A stretch of 64,000 bases of DNA from Paenibacillaceae bacterium (GCA_004134985.1 REGQ01000005.1:1-64000); one strand, 5' to 3'. Counted from the stretch's first letter, positions 16,938-25,058 are shown. Program-made: numbers and translations. Notes: generated by a model from the sequence alone, not told the origin.

Positions 16938-17648
16938 TTATTGTCCCGTCCTTTCCGTCCTCAGCCGGTAGCCATGTCCCCATACCGTATCGACTGGAAG
17001 TTGCTTTATTTTTCTACGCAGCCGCTTCACAAGATCGTCAATCGCCCTGTCGTAGCCGAAATAATTGTCTCCCCAAATCAAGGTGAGCAGCTCGTCACGG
17101 GTGAACGACCGATTCGGCTGCTCCGACAACGTCTGCAGCAGTTTAAATTCTTTCAGCGTCATCTCGACTTCTTCCTCACGCCAGAATACGCGTCTCTCCT
17201 CCAGAACAAGCCGCAGATCACCCACTTCGATTGCCGTATGCACGGCCTGTGAAGCGGAATTCTCCTGGGCTTGGCGAATCGAGCTGAGCCGGTGAAACAA
17301 GCGATTCACGCGCGCGACCAATTCCCGCGGGCTGAACGGCTTTGTCAAATAATCGTCGCCGCCGAGCTCGATTCCGAGGATGCGATCGACCTCTTCATCG
17401 CGCGCTGAGATCATGATGATCGGCACTTCCGCCTCTTTGCGGATTTGCCGGCACAGATCGAAGCCGCTCATCCCCGGAAGCATGATATCGAGAATCCACA
17501 TATCAGGAGGATCTTCCTTCCACAGCTCCCACGCGGCTTCCGCCGACGACAACATAACCGTGCGGTATCCTTCTTTATCCAAATAAGCCTTCACGATTTT
17601 CCGGATCTGGGCATCGTCGTCGACTACGGCGATTTGATAGGACTTCAT
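16938..17648 (-). CDS. OmpR-family response regulator
   Basis: This is a 236-aa two-domain regulator. The receiver (1-120) has the acidic pair VVDDDAQIRK, phospho-Asp in MWILDIMLPGMSG, Thr/Ser switch in IIMISARDEE and Lys in DDYLTKPFSP. The C-terminal winged helix (about 140-232) carries VEMTLKEFKLLQTLSEQPNR and the recognition segment YDRAIDDLVKRLRRKIKQLP. It is the first gene of the kinase operon. Proteins of this type bind direct repeats spaced 11 bp; such repeats (TTCCA at 17707, 17718 and 17729) lie 59-84 nt upstream of its start, between it and the divergent transporter operon. Confidence 0.93.
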   Translation of the reverse strand: MKSYQIAVVDDDAQIRKIVKAYLDKEGYRTVMLSSAEAAWELWKEDPPDMWILDIMLPGMSGFDLCRQIRKEAEVPIIMISARDEEVDRILGIELGGDDYLTKPFSPRELVARVNRLFHRLSSIRQAQENSASQAVHTAIEVGDLRLVLEERRVFWREEEVEMTLKEFKLLQTLSEQPNRSFTRDELLTLIWGDNYFGYDRAIDDLVKRLRRKIKQLPVDTVWGHGYRLRTERTGQ

Positions 17649-17706
17649 GCGGCAACCTCCCCGATTTTTTAACTATTTTATCATAAAAAATTCGGCTGAG
17701 GCCTTA

Positions 17707-17732
17707 TTCCACACTTTTTCCACACCCTTTCC
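17707..17732. promoter_or_regulatory. Three direct repeats at 11-bp spacing, likely response-regulator site
   Basis: TTCCACAC, TTCCACAC and TTCCAAAT begin at 17707, 17718 and 17729, exactly one 11-bp step apart. OmpR/PhoB-type dimers bind head-to-tail half-sites with this spacing. The block sits in the 174-nt divergent region between the response regulator and the ABC permease gene, so it could act on both. Confidence 0.6.
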
Positions 17733-17822
17733 AAATTTAGTACCCAGATTTGTTTGTACACTAATAGACGGAAAGCCGTTTTCGTACAAATTGTTTGCCG
17801 GCTCCCGATTGGAGGTTACTTC

Positions 17823-18689
17823 ATGAAGCTGCACCGTCTGTCCCGCAGGGAGCTGCTGGCTGCACTAGTTTTTCTGGCCCCGAGCTTGGCCGGATTTTCT
17901 GTCTTCTATCTCATTCCGTTCGGTCAGAGTGTCTTGAACTCGTTCCAGGATCGACTTGGAGGAAGCTTCACGCTGTCCAACTACAAGGAACTGCTCCTCA
18001 GCTCCTCGTTTCAGAAAGCGGCGTCCAACACCTTCTTGTTCACTACGATCAGCGTGCCGATCCTTGTCACCGTATCGCTCTTGCTGGCGCTGCTCTTGAA
18101 TCAGCGGGTATTTATCCGGAACTGGCTTCGTACTGCTTATGTACTGCCGCTTGTTGTACCGGTCGCGTCGATCGTGCTTGTCTGGCAAATTCTGTTCGAT
18201 TGGAACGGCGCATTAAATGTCGTTTTGGAGCATTTTGGCCTGGACCGCCTCGATTGGATGAAATCCGAATGGGCCGGCATGGTCATCGTGCTGGTCTATG
18301 TATGGAAAAACATCGGTTACAACGTCATTCTGTTCTTGGCCGGATTGCAGAACATTCCGGATCAATATTATGAAATCGCCGACCTGGAAGGGGCGGGTCC
18401 CGTTCGCAGACTGTTCGGAATTACGCTCACGTATTTGACACCGACCACGTTTCTGGTCGTGCTCATGTCCGTGCTGAATTCGTTCAAGGTGTTCCGCGAG
18501 ACGTATCTCGTGGCCGGACCTTACCCGCATGACCGAATCTATATGATGCAGCATTACATGAACAATATGTTCCTGTCTCTCGATATTCAGAAAGTATCGT
18601 CCGCTGCGGTATTGATGGCGCTATGTATTATGGCGCTTGTGTTCATCCTGTTCCGCACGGAGCGGATGTTCCGCTCTTATATGGAGTAA
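17823..18689 (+). CDS. Sugar-type ABC transporter permease (MalF/UgpA family)
   Basis: The product is a 288-aa inner-membrane permease with six helices, including FLAPSLAGFSVFYLIPFGQS at about 13-33. The EAA loop that meets the ATPase reads YYEIADLEGAGPVRRLFGIT, a good match for CUT1 importers. MKLHRLSRRE is the start because GGAGG lies six to seven bases upstream; an in-frame ATG 69 nt earlier lacks a site. It is the first gene of an operon with a second permease, an HlyD-like adaptor, a solute-binding lipoprotein and a sigma factor. No ATPase gene is present in the operon; CUT1 systems often borrow a shared MsmX-like ATPase. Confidence 0.9.
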   Translation: MKLHRLSRRELLAALVFLAPSLAGFSVFYLIPFGQSVLNSFQDRLGGSFTLSNYKELLLSSSFQKAASNTFLFTTISVPILVTVSLLLALLLNQRVFIRNWLRTAYVLPLVVPVASIVLVWQILFDWNGALNVVLEHFGLDRLDWMKSEWAGMVIVLVYVWKNIGYNVILFLAGLQNIPDQYYEIADLEGAGPVRRLFGITLTYLTPTTFLVVLMSVLNSFKVFRETYLVAGPYPHDRIYMMQHYMNNMFLSLDIQKVSSAAVLMALCIMALVFILFRTERMFRSYME

Positions 18690-18698
18690 GTGCAAGAT

Positions 18699-18720
18699 AA
18701 CCCCACAAAGTGAGGTTTTT
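18699..18720 (+). terminator. Small terminator-like hairpin inside the operon
   Basis: AACCCCAC and GTGAGGTT pair with one mismatch around AAA and are followed by TTTTT, 10 nt after the first permease stop. A larger alternative pairing, CCCCACAAAGT with ACTTTGCGGGG at 18741-18751, uses the same bases. The two structures exclude each other, as in an attenuator. Confidence 0.4.
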
Positions 18721-18777
18721 GCTTCGAAGCGTATTCAGGTACTTTGCGGGGGCCCCGGAAAGAAAGAGGTGTAAGAG

Positions 18778-19644
18778 ATGAATAACGTGATGAACCAATG
18801 GGTCACGCCGCTGCTGCGCTCCTTGCTATTGATCACCATCGCTGTGCTGCTGCTGATGCCGGTCGTCTTGACCCTCGTCAGTTCCTTCATGACGGAGCGA
18901 GAAATTATGGCGAATTACGCCATGCTGGGCAAAACCGACACGAGCGTGTTCGTCAATCTCAAATGGATTCCCGATTGGGTGTCGTTCCAGCAATACGACA
19001 AGGTTTTGATCGCGACGCCGAAGTTTCTATACCTGTTCTGGAATTCCGTATCGATGGTGGCTCCCATCATCATCGGACAAGCGGCGGTGGCAACCCTCGC
19101 TGCGTTCGCGTTCGGGAAGCTCTCCTTTCCAGGAAGGGAAGGGTTGTTCTTCCTTTACTTAATGACCATGCTGATGCCGTTTCAGGTGACGCTCGTACCC
19201 AACTACTTGATGGTCGATCGGCTGGGTCTGCTGAATCAGCCCGGTTCCATTATATGGCCCGGCGTGTTCGGTGCCTTCGGCGTGTTTCTGCTGCGGCAAT
19301 TCATGCTCCATATCCATTCGGCATACATCGAAGCGGCCAAAATGGATGGAGCGGGATACTTGCGCATCTTCCTATCGGTTGCGCTGCCGATGGTGAAGCC
19401 GGGCATCGCCGCACTCGTCGTGCTGCTGTTCGTCGACTATTGGAACATGGTCGAGCAGCCGCTTATTTTTCTGCAAGACGCTGCGATGCAGCCGCTATCG
19501 GTGTTCCTCTCCCGCATTCAGGAGGATGCGCTCGGCGTGTCGTTTGCCGCTTCGGTGGTATATATGATGCCCATGGTACTGCTGTTTTTAAGCGCCGAAC
19601 GGTATTTTATTGAAGGAATTCAGCTTTCCGGCGTAAAAGGCTGA
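18778..19644 (+). CDS. Sugar-type ABC transporter permease (MalG/UgpE family)
   Basis: This is a 288-aa permease with six membrane helices. Residues 14-35 (LLLITIAVLLLMPVVLTLVS) form the first. The EAA motif reads YIEAAKMDGAGYLRIFLSVA, followed by LPMVKPGIAALVV, classic for the second CUT1 permease. The first extracellular loop is long (about residues 36-80), as in MalG. GAGGTG lies about seven bases before the ATG. It pairs with the permease upstream, from which it is separated by 88 nt holding a possible attenuator. The HlyD-like gene follows after 19 nt, so all are probably co-transcribed. Confidence 0.9.
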   Translation: MNNVMNQWVTPLLRSLLLITIAVLLLMPVVLTLVSSFMTEREIMANYAMLGKTDTSVFVNLKWIPDWVSFQQYDKVLIATPKFLYLFWNSVSMVAPIIIGQAAVATLAAFAFGKLSFPGREGLFFLYLMTMLMPFQVTLVPNYLMVDRLGLLNQPGSIIWPGVFGAFGVFLLRQFMLHIHSAYIEAAKMDGAGYLRIFLSVALPMVKPGIAALVVLLFVDYWNMVEQPLIFLQDAAMQPLSVFLSRIQEDALGVSFAASVVYMMPMVLLFLSAERYFIEGIQLSGVKG

Positions 19645-19663
19645 GCGAAAGGAGATTAGCAAC

Positions 19664-20803
19664 ATGGTATTGCAAAAACAACGGATTGCCGGTATTGCAC
19701 TGGTTATTTTCCTCCTCTTGCTGGCGGGACTGACGTTATTTAGCCAAACGCTTCAGACCGCATTGCTGCCGAAGGTGGCGACAGCAAAGCCCACGAAAAA
19801 AACGTTGGTTCATCGCATCGAAGGAGGAGGACAGATCACGCCGCGCCGGCAAAGCGAAATAAATAGCGATAGCGGCTGGAAGATAGCAAAGGTGCATGTT
19901 AGCGATGAGGAACAAGTCAAGAAAGGCCAGGTTCTAATCACGTTTGACGCCAGCGAGGTGCAGCAGCAACTTCACGATGCGGAAGACGATCTGAAGAAAC
20001 GGAATTTATACCGGGAGCAGCTTAAAGAGCAGTTCGTGGCCGCGCACCAATCAGGAGATGAGGGAGCGATTCGTAAAGCAAAACGCGACCTGGATTTGGA
20101 TCTGGTGGATCAGGGCATGGCGGAGAGGAAAATCGAAAGGCTGCGCAAAGAGGTGGGACGACAACCTACATTGACAGCTCCTGCGAACGGCATCGTACTG
20201 AATCTTCAAGCGCAGGAAGGCGTGATCATTCCCCCGGGGCAGCCGGTATTGACGCTGCTGGAAACCGGCGAAGGGTTTCAGTTCTCCTTCACAGTGGATA
20301 AAGAGTCCGCAGATTTGATACGAAAGAACGACAAATTGATGGTTAAGGTGGATGGGGATGAGCCGCGAGAGATGGAAGGAACCGTCGCCGAAATCAAGAC
20401 CGCTTCCCAAGGAGGCAGCGGAGGAGGGAACAAGCCGGAGGGTGAGAACAACAACCCGGGCGGAGGCGCCAATGCTCAAAAAACGATTCTCGTTCATGTG
20501 CCTGGTGACGGTCTTCAAGGAGGTGAGACAGCTAGCGTTTACTTGGAGAAGCCGTTCGAAGAGCAAGGTCTTGTTATCAATAAAAAATGGCTCGATAAAG
20601 ACGGGACCGGAAATTACGTATTTGTCGTTCGGGAGAAGCGAAGCTCAATCGGCAACACATACACGGTCCAGAAGGCTTACGTGACGACCGGCAAGGGGAA
20701 CGAAGAGGAGATCATTGTGCTCGGAGGCGTCTACCTGGAAGAAGATATTGTGACGGATTCGAGCGAGCCGCTGCAGGAAGGGAATCGAATTCGATTAAAT
20801 TGA
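19664..20803 (+). CDS. HlyD/MacA-like periplasmic adaptor-type protein
   Basis: The product is 379 aa. One N-terminal membrane helix (about 9-30) anchors an outer-face protein. Lipoyl half-motifs flank a hairpin: IAKVHVSDEEQVKKGQVLIT near 80, a coiled coil at about 105-165, and LTAPANGIVLNLQAQEGVII near 180. A beta-barrel domain follows. It holds a Gly/Asn-rich insertion (QGGSGGGNKPEGENNNPGGG) that looks unstructured. In Gram-positives such proteins work with MacB-type exporters, but here the partners are importer-type permeases, which is odd. It sits between the permeases and their binding protein, four nucleotides or so before the latter, so a joint role is likely. Confidence 0.88.
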   Translation: MVLQKQRIAGIALVIFLLLLAGLTLFSQTLQTALLPKVATAKPTKKTLVHRIEGGGQITPRRQSEINSDSGWKIAKVHVSDEEQVKKGQVLITFDASEVQQQLHDAEDDLKKRNLYREQLKEQFVAAHQSGDEGAIRKAKRDLDLDLVDQGMAERKIERLRKEVGRQPTLTAPANGIVLNLQAQEGVIIPPGQPVLTLLETGEGFQFSFTVDKESADLIRKNDKLMVKVDGDEPREMEGTVAEIKTASQGGSGGGNKPEGENNNPGGGANAQKTILVHVPGDGLQGGETASVYLEKPFEEQGLVINKKWLDKDGTGNYVFVVREKRSSIGNTYTVQKAYVTTGKGNEEEIIVLGGVYLEEDIVTDSSEPLQEGNRIRLN

Positions 20804-20816
20804 GAGGATGATTCAA

Positions 20817-22190
20817 TTGAAGAAAATAGGGTTACTTATGATGTTGTCCATTATGCTGCTAGTATCCGCCTGTTCGGGCAACGGGGGAGGCGTTTCCCCA
20901 AGCGCTCCGGGTGGCGATTCCAACGGCGATCCCAAAGGCGTGACGGAGGGCGGCCCGAAAACCGTCGTCATTTCTGTCATGCATAAAGATCGTTTCCTGG
21001 AATCCGCTGCGCAAAAATTTGAGGAAAAGCATAAGAATATTCGTATCGAGATAAAGGAGTACAAAGCATCGGAGGACATGGGAGACAGCGGCCTGTCCAT
21101 GCAAGCGATCTCGCTCGCCGATGTGGAAAAGTACGTACAATCGGTAACAACACAGGTAATGTCCGGCAAAGGGTCCGATCTTATTCTCATGAGCGAATTA
21201 CCCCAGGACAAATTTGTCGACAAGAAGCTGCTGATCGATTTGAACGAACTGCTGGCCAAAGACAGCACGATCGACCGAAATGCGCTTTACACGAATATTT
21301 TGAAGGCGTCCCAGGACGGAGATGGCCTGTATGCTATGCCGATCTCCTTTTCGCTTGAGCTGTTTCAGGGAGATACCGAGCTATTGAAGAAGGCGAATAT
21401 TTCAGTGGACCCCAATGAACCTTGGAATTGGGAGCAATTTATGGAGGTTGCCGAGAAGCTGAAGCTGCAAGGGGATTCCGAAAAGCTGATTAACCTGGAC
21501 CCAACGTCGCTGCTCTTCGATTATATTGAGGACAATTACGCTGAACTCGTCGGGCAGGGCAAACCAAACTTCGATTCGGACCTATTCCGCAACAAATTGA
21601 AGGAAATCAAGTCGATGTATGACGAAGGCCTGCTCAGCGACGGGATGTCGTTCGATGGCGGCCAAGCTGTATTTAGAATGGCGGGCATCTACAGCCCTGA
21701 GCAAGCATTGACGATGCCTGATGGCTTGGACTACTACCAGAAGCCGGGAACAAGCGGAAAAAATAACGGTGCGCCATTCAAGCCAATGTACAGTTGGGGA
21801 ATAAACAGTAAATCGAATGTGCAAGAGGAAGCCTGGGCATTCATCGCGTTTATGCTGTCTGATGAGATGCAGGCATCACCGAATCTCGCGGGATTGGCGA
21901 TGAATAAGGCCGCTACCAATAAAAAGCTTAAGGAAGTTGCGGAAAAAATCGAGAGCGGAACGCTGGAAACGATGATGCCGCAAAATATGCTGCCGAGCGG
22001 TGAAACGGCAAAAGCACGGGTTGAAGCGGTTGAGAAGCAAATCGCGGGGACGAATTTCCGCAGGTTCAGCGATATGAAGGTGCTGATAATCGCCTTGGAG
22101 GAATTCAATACCTTCATGAGCGGGCAGAAATCTGCGGAAGATGTAAGCAAACTGATCCAGAACCGGGTGACCACGTATTTGAATGAGTAA
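20817..22190 (+). CDS. Extracellular solute-binding lipoprotein, family 1
   Basis: The product is about 457 aa and should be a surface lipoprotein that feeds the two permeases. The signal peptide ends in the lipobox LLVSACSG; the lipidated Cys is followed by a flexible Gly/Ser/Pro linker and then the family 1 fold (KTVVISVMHKDRFLESAAQK, FEEKHKNIRIEIKEY). Family 1 proteins bind sugars or oligosaccharides; no ligand can be named. TTG is preferred as start because GAGAGG lies nine bases upstream; an ATG nine bases earlier abuts that site. The stop codon overlaps the ATG of the sigma factor gene, so translation is coupled. Confidence 0.9.
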   Translation: MKKIGLLMMLSIMLLVSACSGNGGGVSPSAPGGDSNGDPKGVTEGGPKTVVISVMHKDRFLESAAQKFEEKHKNIRIEIKEYKASEDMGDSGLSMQAISLADVEKYVQSVTTQVMSGKGSDLILMSELPQDKFVDKKLLIDLNELLAKDSTIDRNALYTNILKASQDGDGLYAMPISFSLELFQGDTELLKKANISVDPNEPWNWEQFMEVAEKLKLQGDSEKLINLDPTSLLFDYIEDNYAELVGQGKPNFDSDLFRNKLKEIKSMYDEGLLSDGMSFDGGQAVFRMAGIYSPEQALTMPDGLDYYQKPGTSGKNNGAPFKPMYSWGINSKSNVQEEAWAFIAFMLSDEMQASPNLAGLAMNKAATNKKLKEVAEKIESGTLETMMPQNMLPSGETAKARVEAVEKQIAGTNFRRFSDMKVLIIALEEFNTFMSGQKSAEDVSKLIQNRVTTYLNE

Positions 22191-22690
22191 TGGAACACTG
22201 CCAGAAAAGAGAAAACGTCGAATCGTTCCATAGATTATATTCCCGGTATTTCAAGCAAGTGTATCACACGGCCTTCTCAATTACCAAGGATCGCGAGCTG
22301 GCTCAGGACGCTGTGCAAGAAACGTTCTTAAAGGCTTATCGTAACCTCGATTCTTTGGAGAAGCATGATAAAGAAGAAGCATGGCTCAAGACGATTTCCC
22401 GCAATGTGGCGATTGACATGTACCGCAAGAGGTGTCGGGAAATGCGCATTTATAGTGCGCTGTTGGACGATTACAGGGGCGAAACTGATGTTGAACGGAC
22501 GATCGTCGACCAGGTTTTCCTTCGCAGTTTGCTTGCCTCGTTAGAGCCTATTAACCGGCAGGCGATGCTGCTCGTCTATGCATATGGTTTGACGTATGAA
22601 CAGCTCGCTGATTGTCAGCAAACGTCGATCAGTGCCGCGAGGTCGAGAGTCCACCGGGCCAAAGAAAAGCTGCGCGGATTGGTTATGTAA
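22190..22690 (+). CDS. ECF-type RNA polymerase sigma factor
   Basis: This is a 166-aa sigma-70 factor of the extracytoplasmic-function type. Region 2 is at about 10-75: LAQDAVQETFLKAYRNLDSL, then WLKTISRNVAIDMYRKR. Region 4 is at about 105-160: MLLVYAYGLTYEQLADCQQT, then ISAARSRVHRAKEKLRG. Its ATG overlaps the stop of the solute-binding protein (TAATG). No anti-sigma gene follows; a strong terminator does. Usually ECF sigma factors are paired with a membrane anti-sigma protein, so here control may rest on transcription by the two-component system or on the membrane proteins of the same operon. Its target promoters cannot be told. Confidence 0.9.
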   Translation: MEHCQKRENVESFHRLYSRYFKQVYHTAFSITKDRELAQDAVQETFLKAYRNLDSLEKHDKEEAWLKTISRNVAIDMYRKRCREMRIYSALLDDYRGETDVERTIVDQVFLRSLLASLEPINRQAMLLVYAYGLTYEQLADCQQTSISAARSRVHRAKEKLRGLVM

Positions 22691-22760
22691 ATGAATTCCT
22701 TTGGCAGGAACGCCGATACCGTGTATTTTGTCGCAAAATGAACGATATAAAAGAAGGAAA

Positions 22761-22796
22761 CAATTGCCGGACGCGGGAGGATGCGTCCGGCAATTG
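22761..22796. terminator. Strong bidirectional terminator
   Basis: CAATTGCCGGACGC and GCGTCCGGCAATTG pair over 14 bp with an 8-nt loop. It lies between the sigma factor gene and the convergent TetR gene. Confidence 0.8.
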
Positions 22797-22813
22797 TGTT
22801 AATAGCGATTTCA

Positions 22814-23419
22814 TCAGCGCTTTGAAACGGAAATCCCCTTTAAAAGCAGGCTGATCGCATTGATATGCAGAGCTGCATATTCGTCCCCGCTTAATTTCGG
22901 CATCGTCAGGCAAAGCTGCGTTGCGCCAGACAAGGTAGACATGACGCCGAAACTTAAGGTTTCGATATCTTCACGAATGAAGACGCCCTGCTCAATCCCC
23001 CTCTGCAGCACCTCTCTTATAGCACGATAGGCCATCTCGGTGATCTCTTTCAATGTAGTCAATGCCTCAGATTCACTGGAAAGCGTCTTGGCATACTCCT
23101 CAATGGCTGGAAGCAATGGACTTTCACAGTCTCTTCCGAGTAAGTCAGCCAAGGCAATCAACTGTTCGCTGGGCGACGCGAATTGTTCGATCGATCGATG
23201 CCACTTTTGCGAGGTTTGTTCGGCATGCTGGGTGAGCAATTGAAGGAACAGCACCTCCTTATTTTTATAATGATGATACAGGTTTCCTTTGCTCATTCGT
23301 GTCGATGCGCATAAGTCGTCCATTGTAGCCCGGTCATAGCCTTTTTCAATAAATAACAGCTTGGCTTGATTGAGAATCATCGTTTTTGCTTCTTCAGCTG
23401 GCAATCGTCTTCTTGTCAT
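22814..23419 (-). CDS. TetR-family repressor
   Basis: The product is 201 aa. The N-terminal helix-turn-helix reads AKLLFIEKGYDRATMDDLCA, then STRMSKGNLYHHYKNKEVLF. The C-terminal two-thirds is the helical ligand and dimer domain. GGGAGGAG precedes the ATG. It is the second gene of a two-gene operon behind a CPBP membrane protease, 24 nt downstream of it. The operon promoter carries a perfect inverted repeat, ACCGACTA/TAGTCGGT, at the expected start of transcription, so autorepression is likely. The inducer is unknown. Confidence 0.92.
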   Translation of the reverse strand: MTRRRLPAEEAKTMILNQAKLLFIEKGYDRATMDDLCASTRMSKGNLYHHYKNKEVLFLQLLTQHAEQTSQKWHRSIEQFASPSEQLIALADLLGRDCESPLLPAIEEYAKTLSSESEALTTLKEITEMAYRAIREVLQRGIEQGVFIREDIETLSFGVMSTLSGATQLCLTMPKLSGDEYAALHINAISLLLKGISVSKR

Positions 23420-23443
23420 AAGCTCCTCCCGGAACCTTACGAA

Positions 23444-24295
23444 TTACGAACGGTTCCTTTTGTATTTAAAAAGTTGAAAAGCGCCATATAAGATAACGAT
23501 AGCAAAAATCCCAAAGAATGCAAAGGGCATGTCTAACGTATGCCGGAAAACAATATTTTGCAGACCCATGCTTTCCGCTGTCGATGTACCATATCCCCAA
23601 ATCGTGAAATTAAACAGGTTCGTCGCAAAATGGATTCCGATGGGAGCAGCCAGACCATTGGTGTGATAAGCGACGATTCCCAGAAAGAAGGCCCCCAGCA
23701 GGTAATATAAAGGTCCCCAAATACCATAGCTTAGCATTTCAGGGTTATAACCATGAATCAAGGCGAACGTTAGAGAGGTGATGCAGATGGACCAGAATGC
23801 ACCGCCTTTTAACGATCTGAACATCCGGTACATATAGCCTCTGAACAACATCTCTTCAGCAGCGCTTTGAACCAAAATCAAAGGTGCGGCAACAATAAAT
23901 ACGCCTAGCCAAGGAAGCGGGTCGAAATGAAAGGTAAAAGCTTGGGGATGAACAGCCAGATCAATAATCAAGTACAGTATCAGTGCCAAAAAATACAAAG
24001 AAAAATAAATCGCAAACTTACGGAGGTCGGGCCTTTTACCTTCAAACAAAAAGGTTCGAAAAGGAATTTTGAAGAAATATCTGGTGACCAGAACGACGCC
24101 GAGAATCAGAAACCAGAAGGATAAAAAAAGCGTGATGAAACTAGGAAATCCTGAGCGAGTAGCGGGAATTAGCGTATTCATGAGATTTAACCACAATAAC
24201 GTACCGCCTTGCCAAATCACAAAAATGATGATGAACCCTGCAAAAGATTTGAAGCTGAGGGGGATCTTCGGTTGAAGGCCGTATTTGTTTTCCAT
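23444..24295 (-). CDS. CPBP-family intramembrane protease (Abi/CAAX)
   Basis: This is a 283-aa membrane protein with about eight helices. The conserved CPBP motifs are present: SAAEEMLFRGYMYRMFRSL (glutamate pair and Arg), LTFALIHGYNPEML (His) and APIGIHFATNLFNFT (His). Enzymes of this family (Rce1-like) cleave within the membrane; bacterial members act in bacteriocin self-immunity or protein secretion, and the role here is unknown. ATG is taken as start; a GTG three codons upstream is also possible, and neither has a strong ribosome site. It is the first gene of an operon with a TetR repressor. Confidence 0.88.
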   Translation of the reverse strand: MENKYGLQPKIPLSFKSFAGFIIIFVIWQGGTLLWLNLMNTLIPATRSGFPSFITLFLSFWFLILGVVLVTRYFFKIPFRTFLFEGKRPDLRKFAIYFSLYFLALILYLIIDLAVHPQAFTFHFDPLPWLGVFIVAAPLILVQSAAEEMLFRGYMYRMFRSLKGGAFWSICITSLTFALIHGYNPEMLSYGIWGPLYYLLGAFFLGIVAYHTNGLAAPIGIHFATNLFNFTIWGYGTSTAESMGLQNIVFRHTLDMPFAFFGIFAIVILYGAFQLFKYKRNRS

Positions 24296-24320
24296 GACAT
24301 GCACCCGTTTCTTGTTTATT

Positions 24321-24374
24321 ACCGACTAAATAGTCGGTAGTGATAATATACATGTCTAATACTGAGGCTGTCAA
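24321..24374 (-). promoter_or_regulatory. Promoter and TetR operator of the CPBP-tetR operon
   Basis: On the minus strand TTGACA (24369-24374) and TATATT (24345-24350) are spaced by 18 nt. A perfect inverted repeat, ACCGACTA-AA-TAGTCGGT (24321-24338), starts 6 nt past the -10 box. This covers the transcription start, the usual place for a TetR operator. Confidence 0.75.
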
Positions 24375-24392
24375 CAGGGACAGAGTTAACTC

Positions 24393-24760
24393 GTTGGCGC
24401 GGCGCGCTGCGAATCTGTATGATTTTTCGAATAGAATCACGGCATTGTTGCGCAACGCGGCAATTCTGTATGATTTTTCGAATATAACTACGGCATTTGT
24501 TGCGCAACGCGGCAATTCTGTATGATTTTTCGAATATAATCACGGCATTGTTGCGCGGCGCGGCAATTCTGTATGATTTTTCGAATATAATCACGGCATT
24601 TGTTGCGCGGTGCGGCAATTCTGTATGATTTTTCGAATATAATCACGGCATTTGTTGCGCGTTGCGGCAATTCTGTATGATTTTTCGAATATAACTACGG
24701 CATTGTTGCGCAACGCGGCAATTCTGTATGATTTATCGAACATAATCACGGCATTTGTTG
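24393..24760. repeat. Tandem array of seven 51/52-nt units
   Basis: The core CTGTATGATTTTTCGAA, with small changes, begins at 24415, 24466, 24518, 24569, 24621, 24673 and 24724. Steps are 51, 52, 51, 52, 52 and 51 nt. Each unit also has a TTGCGC-rich part and ends in AATCACGGCATT or AACTACGGCATT. Outer units are more diverged than the middle ones. There are no spacers of unrelated sequence, so it is not a CRISPR array. The minus-strand frames stay open through it but have no gene-like features. Related single copies occur near 49.1 kb. Confidence 0.9.
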
Positions 24761-24767
24761 TTAAAAG

Positions 24768-24855
24768 GCGGTGAAAAAGTAGCCGGAGTGCCTATAGAAG
24801 TTGGAACAGCGAGTGGAAACGCCTATCCGCCGCAGGCCCTGCATTTTTTCACCGC
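24768..24855. repeat. Long-range inverted repeat ending the array
   Basis: GCGGTGAAAAA and TTTTTCACCGC bracket 66 nt of GC-rich sequence just after the tandem array. It could fold as an 88-nt structured element. No reading frame or ribosome site is visible inside it. The following stretch to 24900 holds nothing recognisable. Confidence 0.5.
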
Positions 24856-24902
24856 TCTTCTGAATGGATGGTCCTAATACTTCTGCTGCTCACATTAACA
24901 GC

Positions 24903-24998
24903 ACCTAAACAGCGGGAGCATAGTTAAGCTGTTGTTCATCAAGTTGTTTAGGCTCCGTTTCAATGAGGCTGATAGGATAAGAACCAAGGATCCTTACA
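24903..24998 (+). repeat. Dispersed repeat, long copy upstream of ybjQ and M13 genes
   Basis: CCTAAACAG, then GTTAAGCTGTTGTTCATC and GTTTAGGCTCCGTTTCA, then TAGGATAAGAACCAAGGATC, align with a copy at 37946-38046. The outer CCTAAAC and GTTTAGG can pair. It ends 60 nt before the ybjQ-like gene, within its likely promoter region. Confidence 0.7.
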
Positions 24999-25058
24999 AT
25001 AAGAAACACGTTCAGAACACGGACAACAAATTGATTTTTATACGAGGAGGGAAGAGCC

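Noticed and set aside
24319-24670. Overlapping open frames on the minus strand with repeated peptide units such as IIFEKSYRIAA
   Set aside because: They are translations of the tandem DNA repeat, without ribosome sites, and overlap each other in two frames.
24393-24760. CRISPR-like array of regularly spaced repeats
   Set aside because: The whole 51/52-nt unit is repeated; there are no unique spacers between short repeats, and no cas genes are in the window.
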